Below are positions 1 through 13,004 of a DNA stretch of 64,000 nt, in pieces. The first letter of the stretch is position 1; each line of letters begins with the position of its first letter. The notes beneath the pieces are model-generated. The model saw nothing but the letters and a program-made list of their open reading frames with translations. It did not search any database and was not told the origin of the DNA. The stretch comes from Lobosporangium transversale. Taxonomy: Eukaryota > Mortierellomycota > Mortierellomycetes > Mortierellales > Mortierellaceae. The stretch covers positions 372,001-436,000 of the forward strand of contig NW_019028980.1 of NCBI RefSeq assembly GCF_002105155.1. Reading direction: 5' to 3'. The position numbers and the translations under genes were made by a program.

Positions 1-3000
1 ATTTCACTATGATGACCATAAGGGGTCAAAGGTGGGCCAGCAGTGGTTGTGGTCCTGTATGGGTTTGCAGCAGATACAAAGGATCCTTCATAAAGTCCAT
101 TCTGGGGCAATGCCGGCTGTGGTGAGTGTGCATCCATTCCTCCGAGCTCCTGTACAGTGTAGCCAAAAGAAGATGAAACGGAAGATGCAGACGTTGACGA
201 TGGTGTTGGCTCTCCTGCTGAGGTGCCTACGCTATTGCCTACACTCATGCCAGATTCATTCATGGGATGTCCCGAAGAGTTTGTGAACGAGTTCGGATAT
301 GGAAAGTAGCTCTCTTGAACTTCCGTCTTGACAAACACCTGATCCGAGAGTCCGCCAGGAGCACCAGCCGCACTTACACCTACAAACCCATTGCTTTGCG
401 GAGGGTTGTTGTAGCTCTGATTAAAGTAAGCACGAGAACTATCATCCTGTTCGTTCGAGTTTTCTTGTGGTGGCTCAAGCTGGTTATCGAATGGATGTCT
501 TGGACTCAATCCTGTGGGGCCCATCATCAAACGGGGCGTGATGGACCCGAAACTTGGCTGTCGTTGTGTAAAGTATGATGAATGGCTATGCTCCTGCGGG
601 GAATGCTGACCTTGATACTGGTGCATGGTAGGGTATCCGGTTGTGGGTGATGAAAAGGCCGAAGCTTCATAAGTCGAAGAAGGCGAGGACATAGATGAAC
701 CATCGGTCCATGCACTTTGATGAGAAGGATAGCGATAGAATGATGGTGTAGGTGCTGCTGTAGGACTGTACTCGCTGGTGACTCCAGGTGAGACTGGTGA
801 GAGTGGACCTTCTACACCTCCAAAGCCCAGAGAAGACACGTCGACGCTCATACCAGCGCCAGCGCTGATACTATGGCTTCGACTGTGTGTTCCTGGGAAA
901 TGGTATGGGTGTTGGCCGATGTTAGAAAGACGCCTTTCGCCTGCGGAACTAGGTGACAAAATTTCATCCCTCTCAGGAGTGTCAATATAATGACCTGGAC
1001 TTCTTCCACGCACCACTAAAGAGTCTGATTGTGAGGAGGCAACACAGAAGACCTGACCATCCTCTGTGTGTGCATAGAGGTCTACCATCAAGATATAAAA
1101 CTGTTGCGCCGCACGTCGTTTGCCGTTATTGGCGGTTGCTGTCTTGAACTGTACACGTTCAAACGTGACAACAGTCTGGTTTGTATTAGCTCCTGTCAAG
1201 GTCAAGGTACCACCGCCTCGAACAGCACGAAGACCAGGGACAATTTGTGGTCCCTTGTCACGTTTGGGAGTGTGCTGGATCAGGTCAATCTTTTTGTCTG
1301 TACTCGCTATCTTGGAAGTGATGCAGATGGAAAAACTGGTTACTACCGCCAGTCGAGATGTACCATGACTGGAGGCACCATGATCATTCAGACGAAGACC
1401 GTCCAATGAGCCAATCATGCTGTTCGTGTCACGTTGAGCACTGAGCTCACCCTGATCTGGGCTCGTTATAGGATCCTTCAATTCGATAAGGCATGGTACC
1501 TCGGACTCTTGTGAGTGATCAAAACCAAGGATACTAAATGCGGTACTGACTTGAAAATAATTCCGGCGATAACATGTCCAGATTTTGTTGGCTGTAAAGA
1601 ATCCTCTGTCAATCCTGGCCATAACTCGCAATTTATACCTGTTGTTAAACAATTTGAATAATAATAATAATAGTAATAATAATAGTAGTAATAATAATAA
1701 TAGTAACTACAATGTAAGTGCAGGTCCAGAATATCTCCCGAAACAAAAGCATTTCTCTGCCGCCATGTAAACATGAAAGAATACTTACGACTGTGTCTGA
1801 TTCATGTTGTAAAGGCTATAGAACTGCTTTGTATTTGAAAAGAATGGACCATCCTCAACCATGGCGAGAGAGCCAGCCCGACGAGCTCGGACAACAGGGT
1901 GTGGTACGGTGGTTGATCCAGAGATGGAATTGCGATGATGGATGATGGGTCCATCTGTGTTGGATCTGAAAATAAAAGAAATAAAATAGGTTAATTGAGG
2001 CACAGATTTTCAAAGAGTAAAAGATTTGTACAGAGTCTAAGGACTTACGCGTAGGGGTTGAAAGTAGACGATCCATCATTGTCAGTCCTGACTATACCTT
2101 GCGGGAATGATGGAAGACTGTAGCGATGGTCCATATTTTCATAATCAGGTCTAGGATGGGTCGTAGTGACGATTAGATCAAGTTGCATATCCGAGACATG
2201 TCCGATCGCATATTATTTTCACACACCCATGTCAAAAAAAAGATAAAAAAAAAAAAAAAAAAAAAATGGCGCTAGTTTAATGCTGATTACTATGATTGTG
2301 AGCATAAATATTTACCTCGTGAATAGTGTTTGTCCTTGCTCTGAAGATTGATACCCAGTATCAAACTGAGAGTGTGTGCTCTGATCCTGCTCCTGGTTAT
2401 AGTTGCTATGGCCCATGTAACGATGATGTTCCGTTCTAACAGATCAGAAGAAAAAATAAAAATAAAAAAAAGAAAAGAAAAAAAGAAAAAAAAAACGGGT
2501 TTTGTTTTGGTTATTAAATTGAATGATGTGGAATGATATGAGCCGTTTGCATCGTACACAACCATTGGTTGATACTTTTATTTTATTTTTTTTCTCTCAA
2601 TTCAAAGAAGAAAGGCGCGTGATAGGCTGAGCACTGGCCATGCCAAATGAGTGAAAGAGTGAATGTCCGTTCGCAAAGCAAAGACAGCCCTTTGTTATGC
2701 ATGTGTATTCGGCCGAAGGTATCGATCACACTTCCCACCACTTGCATTTGTGTCTTTTACATTGTCCTTTCTTCCTTAATACTCCACTGTCAAGAGGCTA
2801 ATCTGGCTGGAAAATCAAGGAAAAAGCCTTTGCTGATTGTTGTCAAGAGCAATTTCTTTTTTCCTTCCAACACAGCAGTGGAGCACTACATCACCAAATG
2901 TACGTCAGGTCATGTATCAACTTTTTTTTTTTTTTTTTCTCTCTCTCTCTCTCTCTCGATTATAAAGCCTTTTTCCTCCCCCTTCCCCTGCAAGATTTCA

Positions 3001-3538
3001 TATCCATTAATCATCAAGAGGAGAAACACACGCAAACAAACATTAATGCATAAAATCACATAGGCAGAGAATATTCTTAACTTTGGCTCTGGTCTTTTTT
3101 TTTTAAAAAAAAATAAACCGACGATCTCCACTCATATTGTAAAAAAAAAAATAAAAAAAAATAAAAAAATAAAGAAACTTACATTGGGGTCATAATTGCC
3201 AACCCTGTCAAGCCTTGCTGAGCTCGAAGGTTTTGTTCCGCAAGGGTTTGGCCAGGCTGTAGAGGGTGTGGAGGATGCACAGGGTGGGCCGAATCTATTA
3301 TTGGATGGAATGTCTGACTGTGCTGGATTGCTGGCATAGAGCTTGATAATTCATGTGAATAATGTGCTTGATAAACAGTAGGATTCTCATATTCAGATCC
3401 TGCCCTTGCTTTCGTTTTGACTTTGATCTCCATATTCGACTGGAGCTCTGACCCGGGAAGACCGAGGACTACGCTTGGTGCCCCTGCTGGTGGGGATGAT
3501 GACGATGAGGAGGGTGAGGAGGATGAGGCGAATGCCAT
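1..3538 (-). CDS. Ndt80/PhoG-family transcription factor (3' end outside window)
   Basis: Sequence-specific transcription factor of the Ndt80/PhoG (Vib-1/XprG) family; relatives control meiosis, nutrient response or extracellular proteases. Coding exons, read 5' to 3' on the minus strand, are 3538-3183, 2435-2316, 2150-2049, 1965-1789 and 1638 to the window edge; all four junctions are GT-AG and keep the frame. The first ~250 residues are low-complexity (Ser, Pro, His, Gln). Exon 5 opens with the DNA-binding domain: the family segments TANKIWTCYRRNYFQVS and SDSLVVRGRSPGHY are both visible. A Ser/Pro/Gln-rich tail then runs open to base 1. The start at 3538 is the first ATG in an open stretch that extends upstream without another ATG; a 5' UTR intron is plausible because TTTCAAG acceptor-like sequence lies near 3715. 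The stop codon is not in this window. Confidence 0.9.
1650..1708. repeat. AAT/AGT trinucleotide microsatellite
   Basis: Imperfect AAT/AGT repeats lie in the intron just upstream of the exon that carries the Ndt80 DNA-binding domain. On the coding strand they read as ATT/ACT repeats, so they form part of the pyrimidine-rich stretch before the acceptor. Confidence 0.8.
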
Positions 3539-4347
3539 TGGAGGATAAACTGCTTTTTCTTTGAAGGAAAGGGGAAGAGAACTATGAGATGAATGAGTGT
3601 CTACGGTAGACAGGAGCAAAATGCTGCAGATAAAATTGCTTCGGAGAGAGAGCGGGTATAAAGACAGTGCACAACGGAGGAGTTGATACAGTAAACGTAG
3701 ACGGAATGTCTTGAAAGAAAGAAAGAAAAAAAAACAATTCGTAGTGTAGATTGGTACCTGAAGTAGCGAGCGGTGCCAGGAGCCAGGCGTAGTGTAAATG
3801 GAAGAAGAAACAGGTGTTTTAAAATAATTTTTCTGGAACAGTGACGGTCCAAAGAAACAGAAATAAAAGGAGACCTCTCACGAGAATGAGTTAAAGTAAA
3901 AGGAAGGTGATGAAGAAAACAAATGAATTCATTAAACTATTTGCAATTGCTATACGTTGAAAAAAAAAAGGAACTATGGTAAATAGTAGTAGGAATAGTA
4001 ACGAAAGCGTAGTGGCGTTGGAGGAGTGTTATGCTTTTGGCTTTTGGCTTTTCTTTTTTCTTTTTTCTTTTCCTGTCGGTCGTAAAGAAAAATAAATGGT
4101 GTTCACGCTACACAGAAATGACGCCGAGACTGGGTAGAAACGGAATGAGAAAACAAAGAATGAGATGTGGTTGACGGAAGGACAAAGAGAGGAAAGGAGT
4201 ATATAAAAAAAATTTTTTTGTTAAAGAAAAAAAAAAAAGAGAGAAGAGAGAGGAGAAAGGAGGATGGAGGATGGAACAACAGCTTTTCCCTAGCAATCCA
4301 CCAACTTCTATAATTCACACATCTATCCCATTCGCCCCAAGCCTTGG

Positions 4348-4380
<33 letters not shown>

Positions 4381-5210
4381 TGATGATGCACGAACCCGGC
4401 GATAAGAAGGCGTGTATGCGTGTGTTTATTTGAGAGGAGGTGCTGTGTGTGCATACCCATGATACCCATGCCTCTCTCTCTCTCCTAAACATTCATTTTA
4501 TTCCCCACCTCCTTACTTTCTCATAGACTTTGCATTCGTCTTACTCAAAAAGGTAAAATATGAGTTCACAGATGTAAGTGTCATCAATGCTGTTCACCAC
4601 AGAGATCAAAAAGAAAATAACACTTGCAACAGCAAGCAGTTTTAACGGGCGATGAGAATAAAACGACGGGCACCACGAGAAGGGTGATGGGTCGAGTGCC
4701 CGAACTAGGGACCAAAAAAAAAGCAGTTCAGTAAAAAAGAAAAAGAGAGCCAAGATTGACTATGCAGAATCCGGTTTGCTATTCCGCAAGCTGAGAGGAT
4801 AATTTTATGCTCGAATGAATGCGGGTGATTGAGTAGAAGATGAGAAATATAGGAATTGAGGGGTTGGGCCAGGATGAGTTCAATCGTCAGCGTGTCATTG
4901 GGGGAACATTAAAGTTTTCTAGTGCTCTCAAATCAAGCATTCGCTCTCTTTCACATCAACAACCGTTCACTGTCCCATGCTTTGGCTCTCTCTTTAATTC
5001 ACCCTTCACATTATTCTTCCTTTCAGTCCTTGCTCCTCCGGCTTTATCATCTTATTCATACTGATAATCATATTGCATGACACGGTCAAAGTGAGGAAAG
5101 GTTGCGCAACCTTTGTCCTTTCATTCATTTGGTCCGTCATCTTCATTTAATTATTCCTATTAAATGTACATGTACATTTATATATATACAATAGAATGGC
5201 CAGAACAGAG

Positions 5211-5241
<31 letters not shown>

Positions 5242-5968
5242 GCCCCTGCCATCTGGCTCGCCCACACGGTCTTTTTATTCATTTATATATAATTTCCAAC
5301 ACCGTTTATTAACGTGGCATTAATCTTGTTTCCGAGCCCCAAGTATGCATTGCTTGGGTTGCTATAGTTCAAAACACATGTCACAGACTGAATCTTCCTT
5401 GTATCAAAGGCTCTACAGGATGCTGCTGGACAAAAGTCGGTGTGGATGTAACATTTACAATTCTTCTTATTCATTCATAATCTATCATGTCAGTTTTCTT
5501 TAATTTCAAAATTCACTTTTTGCCACCGTCAAATGTGTTTTGAAGGAAAAAAAAAAAAAATTAATTGTGCTGACAACAAAGTTAAAAAAGGACGTAAACA
5601 TACACAACAAGCGCATGCACTGTTTTGTAAACCACTAACAGACCTTTTAAAAGCTCTGATGTAATAGAGTTGAGTATGAGGGCCTTCAGCTGGAGATATT
5701 GATGACAGAAAGATATAAAGTAGCCTCTGGTTCTAGTCCAGCCAATTTTTAGCAAGTGACATTAAAGTAGAACAAGTCAGGAATTCGAGTGAGCATCAGG
5801 TGAAAGTCGCTTGACTGCCCTCTTTCCGACTTGCTGTTACTGTCTCCTGCAATGAGGAAAAAAAAAAATAATGTTTCTTGGGAAGTTGAGAGCCGAGAGT
5901 GATGTGTTGTAAAAGCCAAATTAAAAGGCGATCAAGAAAGAGCAATTAGGGCTCCAATAATGTATTTG

Positions 5969-6177
5969 TATTGTCCTCGTCATTTGGTCATGCACATATT
6001 GTAAAAATATATTGATTGAATTGGCCCCAGAAAAAGCGCGTCACATTGAATGGGATTTGTGTATTGAATCGGTGGCTGATTTTGGCCACCAACTCATTTA
6101 AAATTCTGAGCCGACCAAATCAATTCAATAATTATATGTTTTTAGAATATGTGCATGACCAAATGACGAGGACAATA
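5969..6177. mobile_element. 205-bp MITE with 30-bp perfect terminal inverted repeats
   Basis: The left end (5971-6000, beginning TTGTCCTCGTCATTTGG) is the exact reverse complement of the right end (6146-6175). Both ends are flanked by TA, as expected for a TA target duplication of the Tc1/mariner type. The interior is about 145 bp, non-coding, with further imperfect inverted repetition (ATTGATTGAATTGG near 6011 against CCAAATCAATTCAAT near 6115). There is no transposase, so it would be moved in trans. The perfect 30-bp inverted repeats argue for a fairly recent insertion. Assignment to mariner is inferred from the TA duplication only. Confidence 0.85.
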
Positions 6178-7488
6178 TATATATAATATACATGTCACCT
6201 GCAATTATGAGAATATGAATTGGAGAAAAGTGCGCGCAAGAACAATCTTTGACCCACTCTGATCGTAGAAGGGCGCAATAATATTACATTCTTATATTAT
6301 ATACGTCTGAATACATGAGATAAAATAAGTATAATATTTAAATAAAGCTCTTTCACTGGCTCATGTCCGATGGCAACATAACTCCTTCTTGGCTTTCCTT
6401 TCTTTTACTGTCTACCAATCATATGTAGGTAGATCGTTGACGCCGGCGTCGCCAATAATGCTACTGGCCGTTCATGCATGGGGCAGGCTCTGAAAAATAC
6501 AAGAAAAAAAAATGCCCACTAGTATTTTTTTGAGAATTGGTAAAAAAGTGTGTGAAAAAAAAAAAGAAAGAAAGAAAGAAGGAAAGAAAGAAAGAGAGAA
6601 AGGTAAGATTGGTATAGAATAGGGCGCTAATTTGACATGGATAAGGTGGCAAAATTCTTCTTTGGACAGTCTTTATAATTTAAACGACGTGCGTTCGTCG
6701 TATTGAAATTGCGCCATGTAAAAGAGAAGTTAAAGAATGTGATGGCACTGTTCCTAGGACAATAACAGGGAGCCATGGGACGTCTGAACTCATTCGAATG
6801 AAAAAACAAGGGGGCTGCTTAGTTTACTGTCAAAGATCTTTAGGAGGCTGCGCCTGATAAGAGATGGCATAGCTATTAGCTATGCTCACTTTCAGAAGAG
6901 CAAGTATAAGACGATTGCTCAAACTGGATATAAAGGCGAAGGCCAGAGAGAGCGATAATTATTATTCTTTACAATCGTTTGTTAATGATTGTTGTTACAA
7001 TTGTAGACTTTCCATTTCGGGGTAATCTTTGATCAACTAATCTGTCTAAAAGTTTGTATGGGGGGGGGGGACATGGCCATCTCTGTAACTCCACCATCGT
7101 TTTTTTTTTTTTTTTTTGTTTATGTTACTCCACCATCATCGCAATTGTGCGTTTCTATACTTTGTCATGTGCCTCCGGATTGTTAGATCCAGCCTGCAGG
7201 ATAACATTGTTTTCTGCAGTAAAATATTTAAATATTCAGGCATATATTTATAACATTAATAAATATCGTAAAGGATTTATCCATGAAAAATAATGAGCCA
7301 CCAAACCCGCATTTTTTCTTCCTTTGCACCAACTTTATGAACAATCTTTAGTTATTCCTATAGTTATTCCAATGTGACAGCAATGGAAGTATTTTCTACT
7401 ATTGATTTTCTGACACATCAGTCTGTGCGCATATATAGGCCAAAACCGTTGCACAATCCTTGGGTGGAAGGAATCGAGTATACATTCC

Positions 7489-7544
7489 GATAGTGGGATA
7501 GTAGGATAGTGGGATAGTGGGATAGTGGGCTAGTGGGATAGTGG
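7489..7544. repeat. 8-bp minisatellite (GATAGTGG)
   Basis: Seven tandem 8-bp units of consensus GATAGTGG, two with single substitutions (GATAGTAG, GCTAGTGG). It sits in the long intergenic region and no open frame of interest crosses it. Confidence 0.9.
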
Positions 7545-8886
7545 GATGACAAAGTCCTGTTTGTGGTCGAGATCGAGAGACCAAGTGCTTTATTGACCTT
7601 GACCAATTGTGATCATAAGATGAAGCCACTTGATCACTGCTGAGAAACAGGGCTAAGGGATCTGTTAATTAAAATCAAACAAGATAGATTTACCGGACGT
7701 TGCTGTTGAAAGTATTACTGTTGTATAATTCAGAGCGTTACTGTGGCAGCAAACCACCTTCATCACTCCGTTATCAATTACAAGTTTGGGTTATTTTTAC
7801 AACAGTGATGCCTGAAAACTTGCAACAGTCATTACTGATTTAAGACAAGAGCCAACGTGATGATGTCTATGCGAATAGGGAGTTTTTGGCTCTGAATTTT
7901 TCAGACTTTTGTACAAGGGATCTGTGTCAAGGCTAAAGCACCAAGGTGAGTATTGTCATGGACTCTGTCCTTCGGGTTACACGAGCTCAGATGGTTCTCG
8001 CATGGCACAACAGATAATGCTCGATCGATACCCTATTTTTCTTCATGGAAAATGAAACACAGCCTTCGTAGTCAAGCTTCATATACACACAAAAAGATCC
8101 TTGGTGGAACAAGAGTTATACACCATTTATCAATATATGAGTGGACAAGAAAGGCATGCTAAAGAGTAAAAAAAAAAAAAAAAAAAAAAAAAACAATCAG
8201 ATATGAAAGGTTGGTCTAAATCGAAACTGGTCATGTCCTGTCACTTAGCCCCTGGATTACATACACAAGTGAAGGAAGCTCGCTAAACGCCTCGTGCCAA
8301 CCAAGATGGGCCAACTTGCCTTCTTCCTTTGTCCTCCCCTGCATGTCTGTCATACTGCCACAGAACCTGTTTACTGGCCAGAAGAAAGAAAGAAAGAAAG
8401 AAATTGTCTTCATTTCCTGTCCTGCGCTGAAGAGAGAGAGAAAGAGAGAGAGACATCCTTCATTATTACACAAGCGAGAAATCAAGCAAGACACAACGAG
8501 ACATGTCCAAAAAAAGCTCTTTTTTTTAACTTTTTTTTTTTTTTTTTTTTTTTTTGAAATCTCCTCGCTCCCACTGTTCTCAATCTCAATCTCTTCTCTC
8601 TCTTTTTCTCTTTTTTCGCCCTCTCGTTCTCTTTCTGTCATCATCTTCATCCTTCACATCCTTCACATCCTTCTCATTCTTTCTCATTCTTTCTCATTCT
8701 TCACCCCCTACATCCTCTCATTACCCTCTCATCACCCTCCTCTCCCTTTCTCCTTCCATTCTATTTAATTATTTCAGCTTCATTCCTCCTCCAACTCACG
8801 TCTTCATTTCTTTTATTTTAAACACAAACCACTCTTATTATTCATTCGCTGATCATCCAGTGCTGTAAAACAAAAAGCTCAACCCA

Positions 8887-9187
8887 ATGGCTAAACAACC
8901 AAATCAACTCATGCGCGAGTATAAGCTCGTCGTCGTTGGCGGAGGAGGTATATCATTTACTCTTCCTCACTCCTACACCTTTCCTATCTTATACTCCATC
9001 TTTTTTTTTCTTTCTTTCTATATTTTATATATCTATTCTCGTGTATCCATCCATTTTTGCCGCGCTCCTTCGCAACCACTCCCTTTTCCCTTCCCCTGCT
9101 TTTCCCTACCTCTTCTCTTGCCACTTCTCCTTGCAACGAACAAAGCAAGCGAACAAGTTATTCCATCCCAAACACATTGCTATCTTT

Positions 9188-9234
<47 letters not shown>

Positions 9235-10684
9235 GCTCTATTTTATTTCTTTATCCTTCCTAGCTCCATATACTCGTCTCTTTCGCCGTCTTTACGATAC
9301 CTTATTGACTTGCAAAAATGGTTACGCCGCTCTGCGGCATTTATACTTTTTTGACCGATAGCATGAACATGAACACTATCCATCCACTTCTGTACACTCC
9401 GCATCCATTCCATCCTGCATCATTTCCCTCTCTTTTTCTTTGTTTAAACCCTTGTTTGCATGCTTTCAGTCTCTCCCTTGTTCTTTTTGTTCTTTTTTGT
9501 CAATCACTCGAACCTAATCACTGCCCATGGATTTGCTAACAGATTAATATCCTTTCTTATTACCCTGACCCATACAATAGGTGTTGGCAAGTCTGCCTTG
9601 ACCATTCAATTCATTCAATCTCACTTTGTGGACGAATATGATCCCACAATCGAAGGTACTCATCACGATATTAACTTTTTTTTATATTTAAATATATACT
9701 TTTATCATGGTTTTTCAAGTCAGCATTTGAATATGTGCTCAAAAGTCTAAAAAACATACTTTTTTTTTTTGTTTTTTTTTTTTGCTAGATTCCTACCGCA
9801 AACAATGCGTGATTGATGAAGAAGTTGCCCTTCTTGACGTACTTGATACTGCTGGCCAGGAGGAGTACAGGTAAAAAAGACAAACAACAAAGATCTTCAA
9901 AAATCTACAGCTACAGTGAATATAGGGATCAAGGACAGCATATACATATGTATATGTATATGTATATGTATATGTGTATCCTAATGAGGAAGCGATGTTC
10001 TTCCCTTCTTATGGTTGACTCTGATGGCCTTAAAGCGTTGTTCTTAAAATGGCTCTTTTTAAATCTCAACGTGGTTGTGCAGGCCTTCCCGATCATGATA
10101 TGAAATTGGGCTCTGTTGCTGGAGAATAATAAAAAAAGTCTAGTGAAAAAGATGGAGATTGGAAACGGAAACAAAAAAAAAAAGGAAAAAAGGCTGGCAT
10201 GTTCCAGGTGGGACAAAATGAAGAGAATCCTGTATACATTTAATATCTTTGTTTTTGGCTCTGATATGATGTTTCTTCATGTTCTTTGTTGTTTCTATTC
10301 TCTATTACATAGTGCGATGAGAGAGCAATACATGCGCACAGGTGAGGGATTTTTGCTCGTCTACTCGATTACCTCGCGCAACTCGTTTGAAGAAATCTCG
10401 ACATTCTATCATCAGATCTTGCGTGTCAAGGACAAGGACTTTTTCCCAATCATCCTAGTGGCCAATAAGTGCGATCTTGAGCATGAGCGTCAGGTTTCTA
10501 CGCATGGTATGTTTCTTTGTAATGTGTGTATATATTTCATGTATTCATATAGAAGTATCAAACAGCATTCTTTTAAAAATCTTGCTCTCTCGCTCATGAT
10601 GTGTGCTCTTCCTGGCTGTTTCACATACTGTTTGGATTTATGTTCAATTGATGCTCACATTCAGCCTCTCTCTCTCTCTCTCTC

Positions 10685-10733
<49 letters not shown>

Positions 10734-11017
10734 GTTATTGTTTTGTTTTAATATCTGGATGATGGTATATATTTATCTATGTAGAGGGTCGGGAATTGGC
10801 AAAGAATTTTAATTCGCGTCTAATTGAAACCTCAGCAAAGCAGAGGATTAACGTGGATGAATCCTTCTACAACCTTGTTCGTGAAATCCGTCGTTTCAAC
10901 AAGGAGACACATAACCAACCCCAGAGTGGAGGCTATGGATATTCTCAACAGGGACAAGGATATGGCAATCAATCGGAAGATAAGGATGAGAAGGGTTGTT
11001 GCTGCCTGATCATGTAG
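8887..11017 (+). CDS. ras: Ras small GTPase
   Basis: Membrane-anchored GTPase switch expected to act upstream of cAMP and/or MAPK signalling. Five exons: 8887-8947, 9581-9655, 9789-9870, 10313-10506 and 10785-11017, giving 214 residues. The P-loop is GGGGVGKS, split by intron 1 inside the second-last glycine of the loop. Switch I has [11 protein letters not shown], switch II has [11 protein letters not shown], and the base-recognition motifs NKCD and ETSAK are present. The tail KGCCCLIM carries a CaaX box (CLIM) for farnesylation plus two upstream cysteines suited to palmitoylation. A hypervariable Gly/Gln/Tyr-rich stretch precedes it. Glycine where animal Ras has Ala11 is common in fungal Ras and is not an activating change. 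Introns 1 and 4 hold long microsatellites. An AATAAA lies about 240 bp after the stop. Confidence 0.97.
9188..9235 (+). repeat. TTG microsatellite in Ras intron 1
   Basis: About sixteen uninterrupted TTG units within the 633-nt first intron of the Ras gene. Confidence 0.95.
10660..10738 (+). repeat. CT and ATT microsatellites in Ras intron 4
   Basis: A (CT)n run at roughly 10666-10686 is followed by about sixteen ATT units at 10691-10738. Both lie between the donor at 10507 and the acceptor at 10784. Confidence 0.9.
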
Positions 11018-12512
11018 CTTTCTGATCATGAAGTAATCCCGTTTTACAATCTTACAATATGCATACCATTTTTCTCTTACTCATCTTTCTTCTTTTGCCT
11101 TATACGCCACAATATAAAATACTAAAAAAAAAACAAAACAAAACAAAAAAAACACCCCCAGCTACAACTTACACACTACACAACAATGACAAAAAAAATA
11201 CTCGCAAAGATCTCCTATTTTCTTTGTCCCATTCAGACAAACTAGTAATTACTCAATAAACAAAAAAAAAAGAAGATTATTTATTACCATAACTTCTGAT
11301 CATACTACATACATAACATTATGTATATATATTTGAAGTGGATGTGTGTAGATTGTAAAAAAAAAAAAAGAAAAACTGTTTCCAGCCACGTGGGATGAAT
11401 TTTTTGAAACAGTTTTCTGTCCTTGGAGGAACTACAATGTATCTTCATAAAAATATACGCATGTATCTACACATGTATACATTGTACATGTGTATGTTTT
11501 GTCTGTTGTGTATATTGGACATTGTGGAGATGAAGAGAAGGCAAAAAAAAAAAAAAAAAAAAAAAACTTTTGTAATGAAGTCAGTGGGCATGGGCCCTGC
11601 GTTGCGAGTATCCAGCTAAAAATAAAATTAAAAAAGAAAAAAAAAAAGAAAATAGAGACAAGAAGAGAGAAGAGAGAAGAGAGAAGAGAGAAGAGAGAGT
11701 CGGGTACAAAGAGTATGTTATATTTATGTATAAATGTTATACACATTTGTTACAACATGTATCGAGTGCAAAAGAGATTTGGATTCTGCCTCTCATCATG
11801 AAACGAAATGATTAAATGTTTATCTGAACGATAGAATGTACAGGTGAAAAGTATAAAATTAGACTGACGAGAGATTGATGAACATGGAATGGCCCTTGGT
11901 TTTTTAAATGACTGGATTACAGAGTGGATTCAGGACTGACAAAGCTTACCACACTCTCTCTTTCCTTTGCTCCTTTCTTTCTTTCTCTTTTTCTCTCTCT
12001 CTCTCCTCTTCTTTTCATCGGAATGCATTGCTTTTGATCTCTACATTCCTCACTCCTACTACACCACCACTCTCTTTCTTTCTTTCTTTTTCTTTTATTC
12101 ATCAAATACATCCCTTTTATTCTCTCACCCTTTACTCTTGCTCTCACTCTCACCCCCACCCTCATCCTCTCCCTCACTCTCACCCTCACTCTCACTCTCA
12201 GCCCAGTCCCGTAGCGCAAAGGTATTCATCAGTTCCCTCACTCTCTCTTTCTTTTCCCATTCACAATATCCCCTTTTGCTCATTCATCTTTATTTTCCCT
12301 CCTTAAATCATACCTAATGATTGGGAATGCTTTACTCGCTTCATCATCTTTACTTTACCCATTGACCTTCTTTCAACTATTATAATCTCCCTCCAAAACT
12401 CTCCTTCTTCTTTCCCATCCCCATCCTTTATACTCCTCACCTCGGACTAATAACTATTAAGCCATAGACCATTTATATATGGTCCTAGAAGGTTCTGCTT
12501 TTATCTGATTTT

Positions 12513-12545
<33 letters not shown>

Positions 12546-13004
12546 CATTAGCTGTGGTTGGAATTCATACAAAAGCTAACCAGTCGACTGTTTAACAACC
12601 CCAAAGACTGGATGTTCAATATCTCTATCACTCTACCGGCGCACCTTCTTAAACCTTGTGCCATTTAATTCCAGTCTTTTAGTAATTTGACATTCATCTT
12701 GCACTGCCAATCAGTCCACATCTGTGTCTTTCTCCCCTTCCCCTTCTCCGCCTCCTATTATTAGCAAAAAAATCATAATATAGTGACCTTGCTTAACATG
12801 ACATCAATTGGATGGCACCCGACGCGCACGCTTCATATCTCCGGTTTAAATTGCAACGTGCCTCCAAAAAAAAGGGGGGGAATTCAGAGGCCAATAACAT
12901 TCTGATATTTACATTTATATATATATATATATATTTTTTTTAATAATGTTTAGGACCAAGCAATCGAATAGCATAACACTCGCGCAGAAGCATATTTTGG
13001 CGCC
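11018..13004. other. Intergenic region between Ras and the Chs7-like gene
   Basis: About 2 kb without a recognisable gene. It holds the Ras 3' UTR with AT-rich polyadenylation-type sequence (to about 11350), a GAGAA repeat at 11660-11698, CT-rich and CTCAC-type repeats at 11960-12300 that could belong to the downstream promoter, an A30 run near 12513-12544, and a short TA microsatellite at about 12917-12934. Confidence 0.55.

Larger units (their letters stand above)
3539..8886. other. 5.3-kb intergenic region between divergent Ndt80-like and Ras genes
   Basis: I find no supported gene here. Short open frames are low-complexity and have no recognisable family. Visible content: many A/T homopolymers (for example T runs on the minus strand near 4348-4378), a 20-bp perfect palindrome built on TGTACATGTACA at 5162-5181, a MITE at 5971-6175, a short hairpin near 6866-6886 (stem GCATAGCTA), a G10 run near 7060, an 8-bp minisatellite at 7489-7544, and a strongly CT-rich stretch at about 8570-8760 before the Ras start that is typical of a fungal promoter/5' UTR. 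Promoters for both flanking genes must lie in this region. Confidence 0.6.

Noticed and set aside
3179-3619. Start of the Ndt80-like protein at 3619
   Set aside because: That position is TTG; the first in-frame ATG is at 3536-3538, so the start was placed there.
7489-7544. Regular 8-bp tandem repeat as a CRISPR-like array
   Set aside because: The units are contiguous without spacers and the organism is eukaryotic; it is a simple minisatellite.
8938-8947. Glycine at the residue before Gly12 in the Ras P-loop as a possible activating mutation
   Set aside because: GGGGVGKS is the normal form in many fungal Ras proteins; the two critical glycines are intact.
8887-9361. Frames with poly-Cys, poly-Leu or poly-Val runs at the start of the Ras gene
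   Set aside because: They are translations of the (TTG)n repeat in intron 1.
11908-12317. Frames of 100-130 codons on both strands in the CT-rich region before the Chs7-like gene
   Set aside because: They translate CTCAC/TTTCTC repeats (Ser/Leu/Phe or Arg/Glu/Lys), overlap each other on both strands and have no family.
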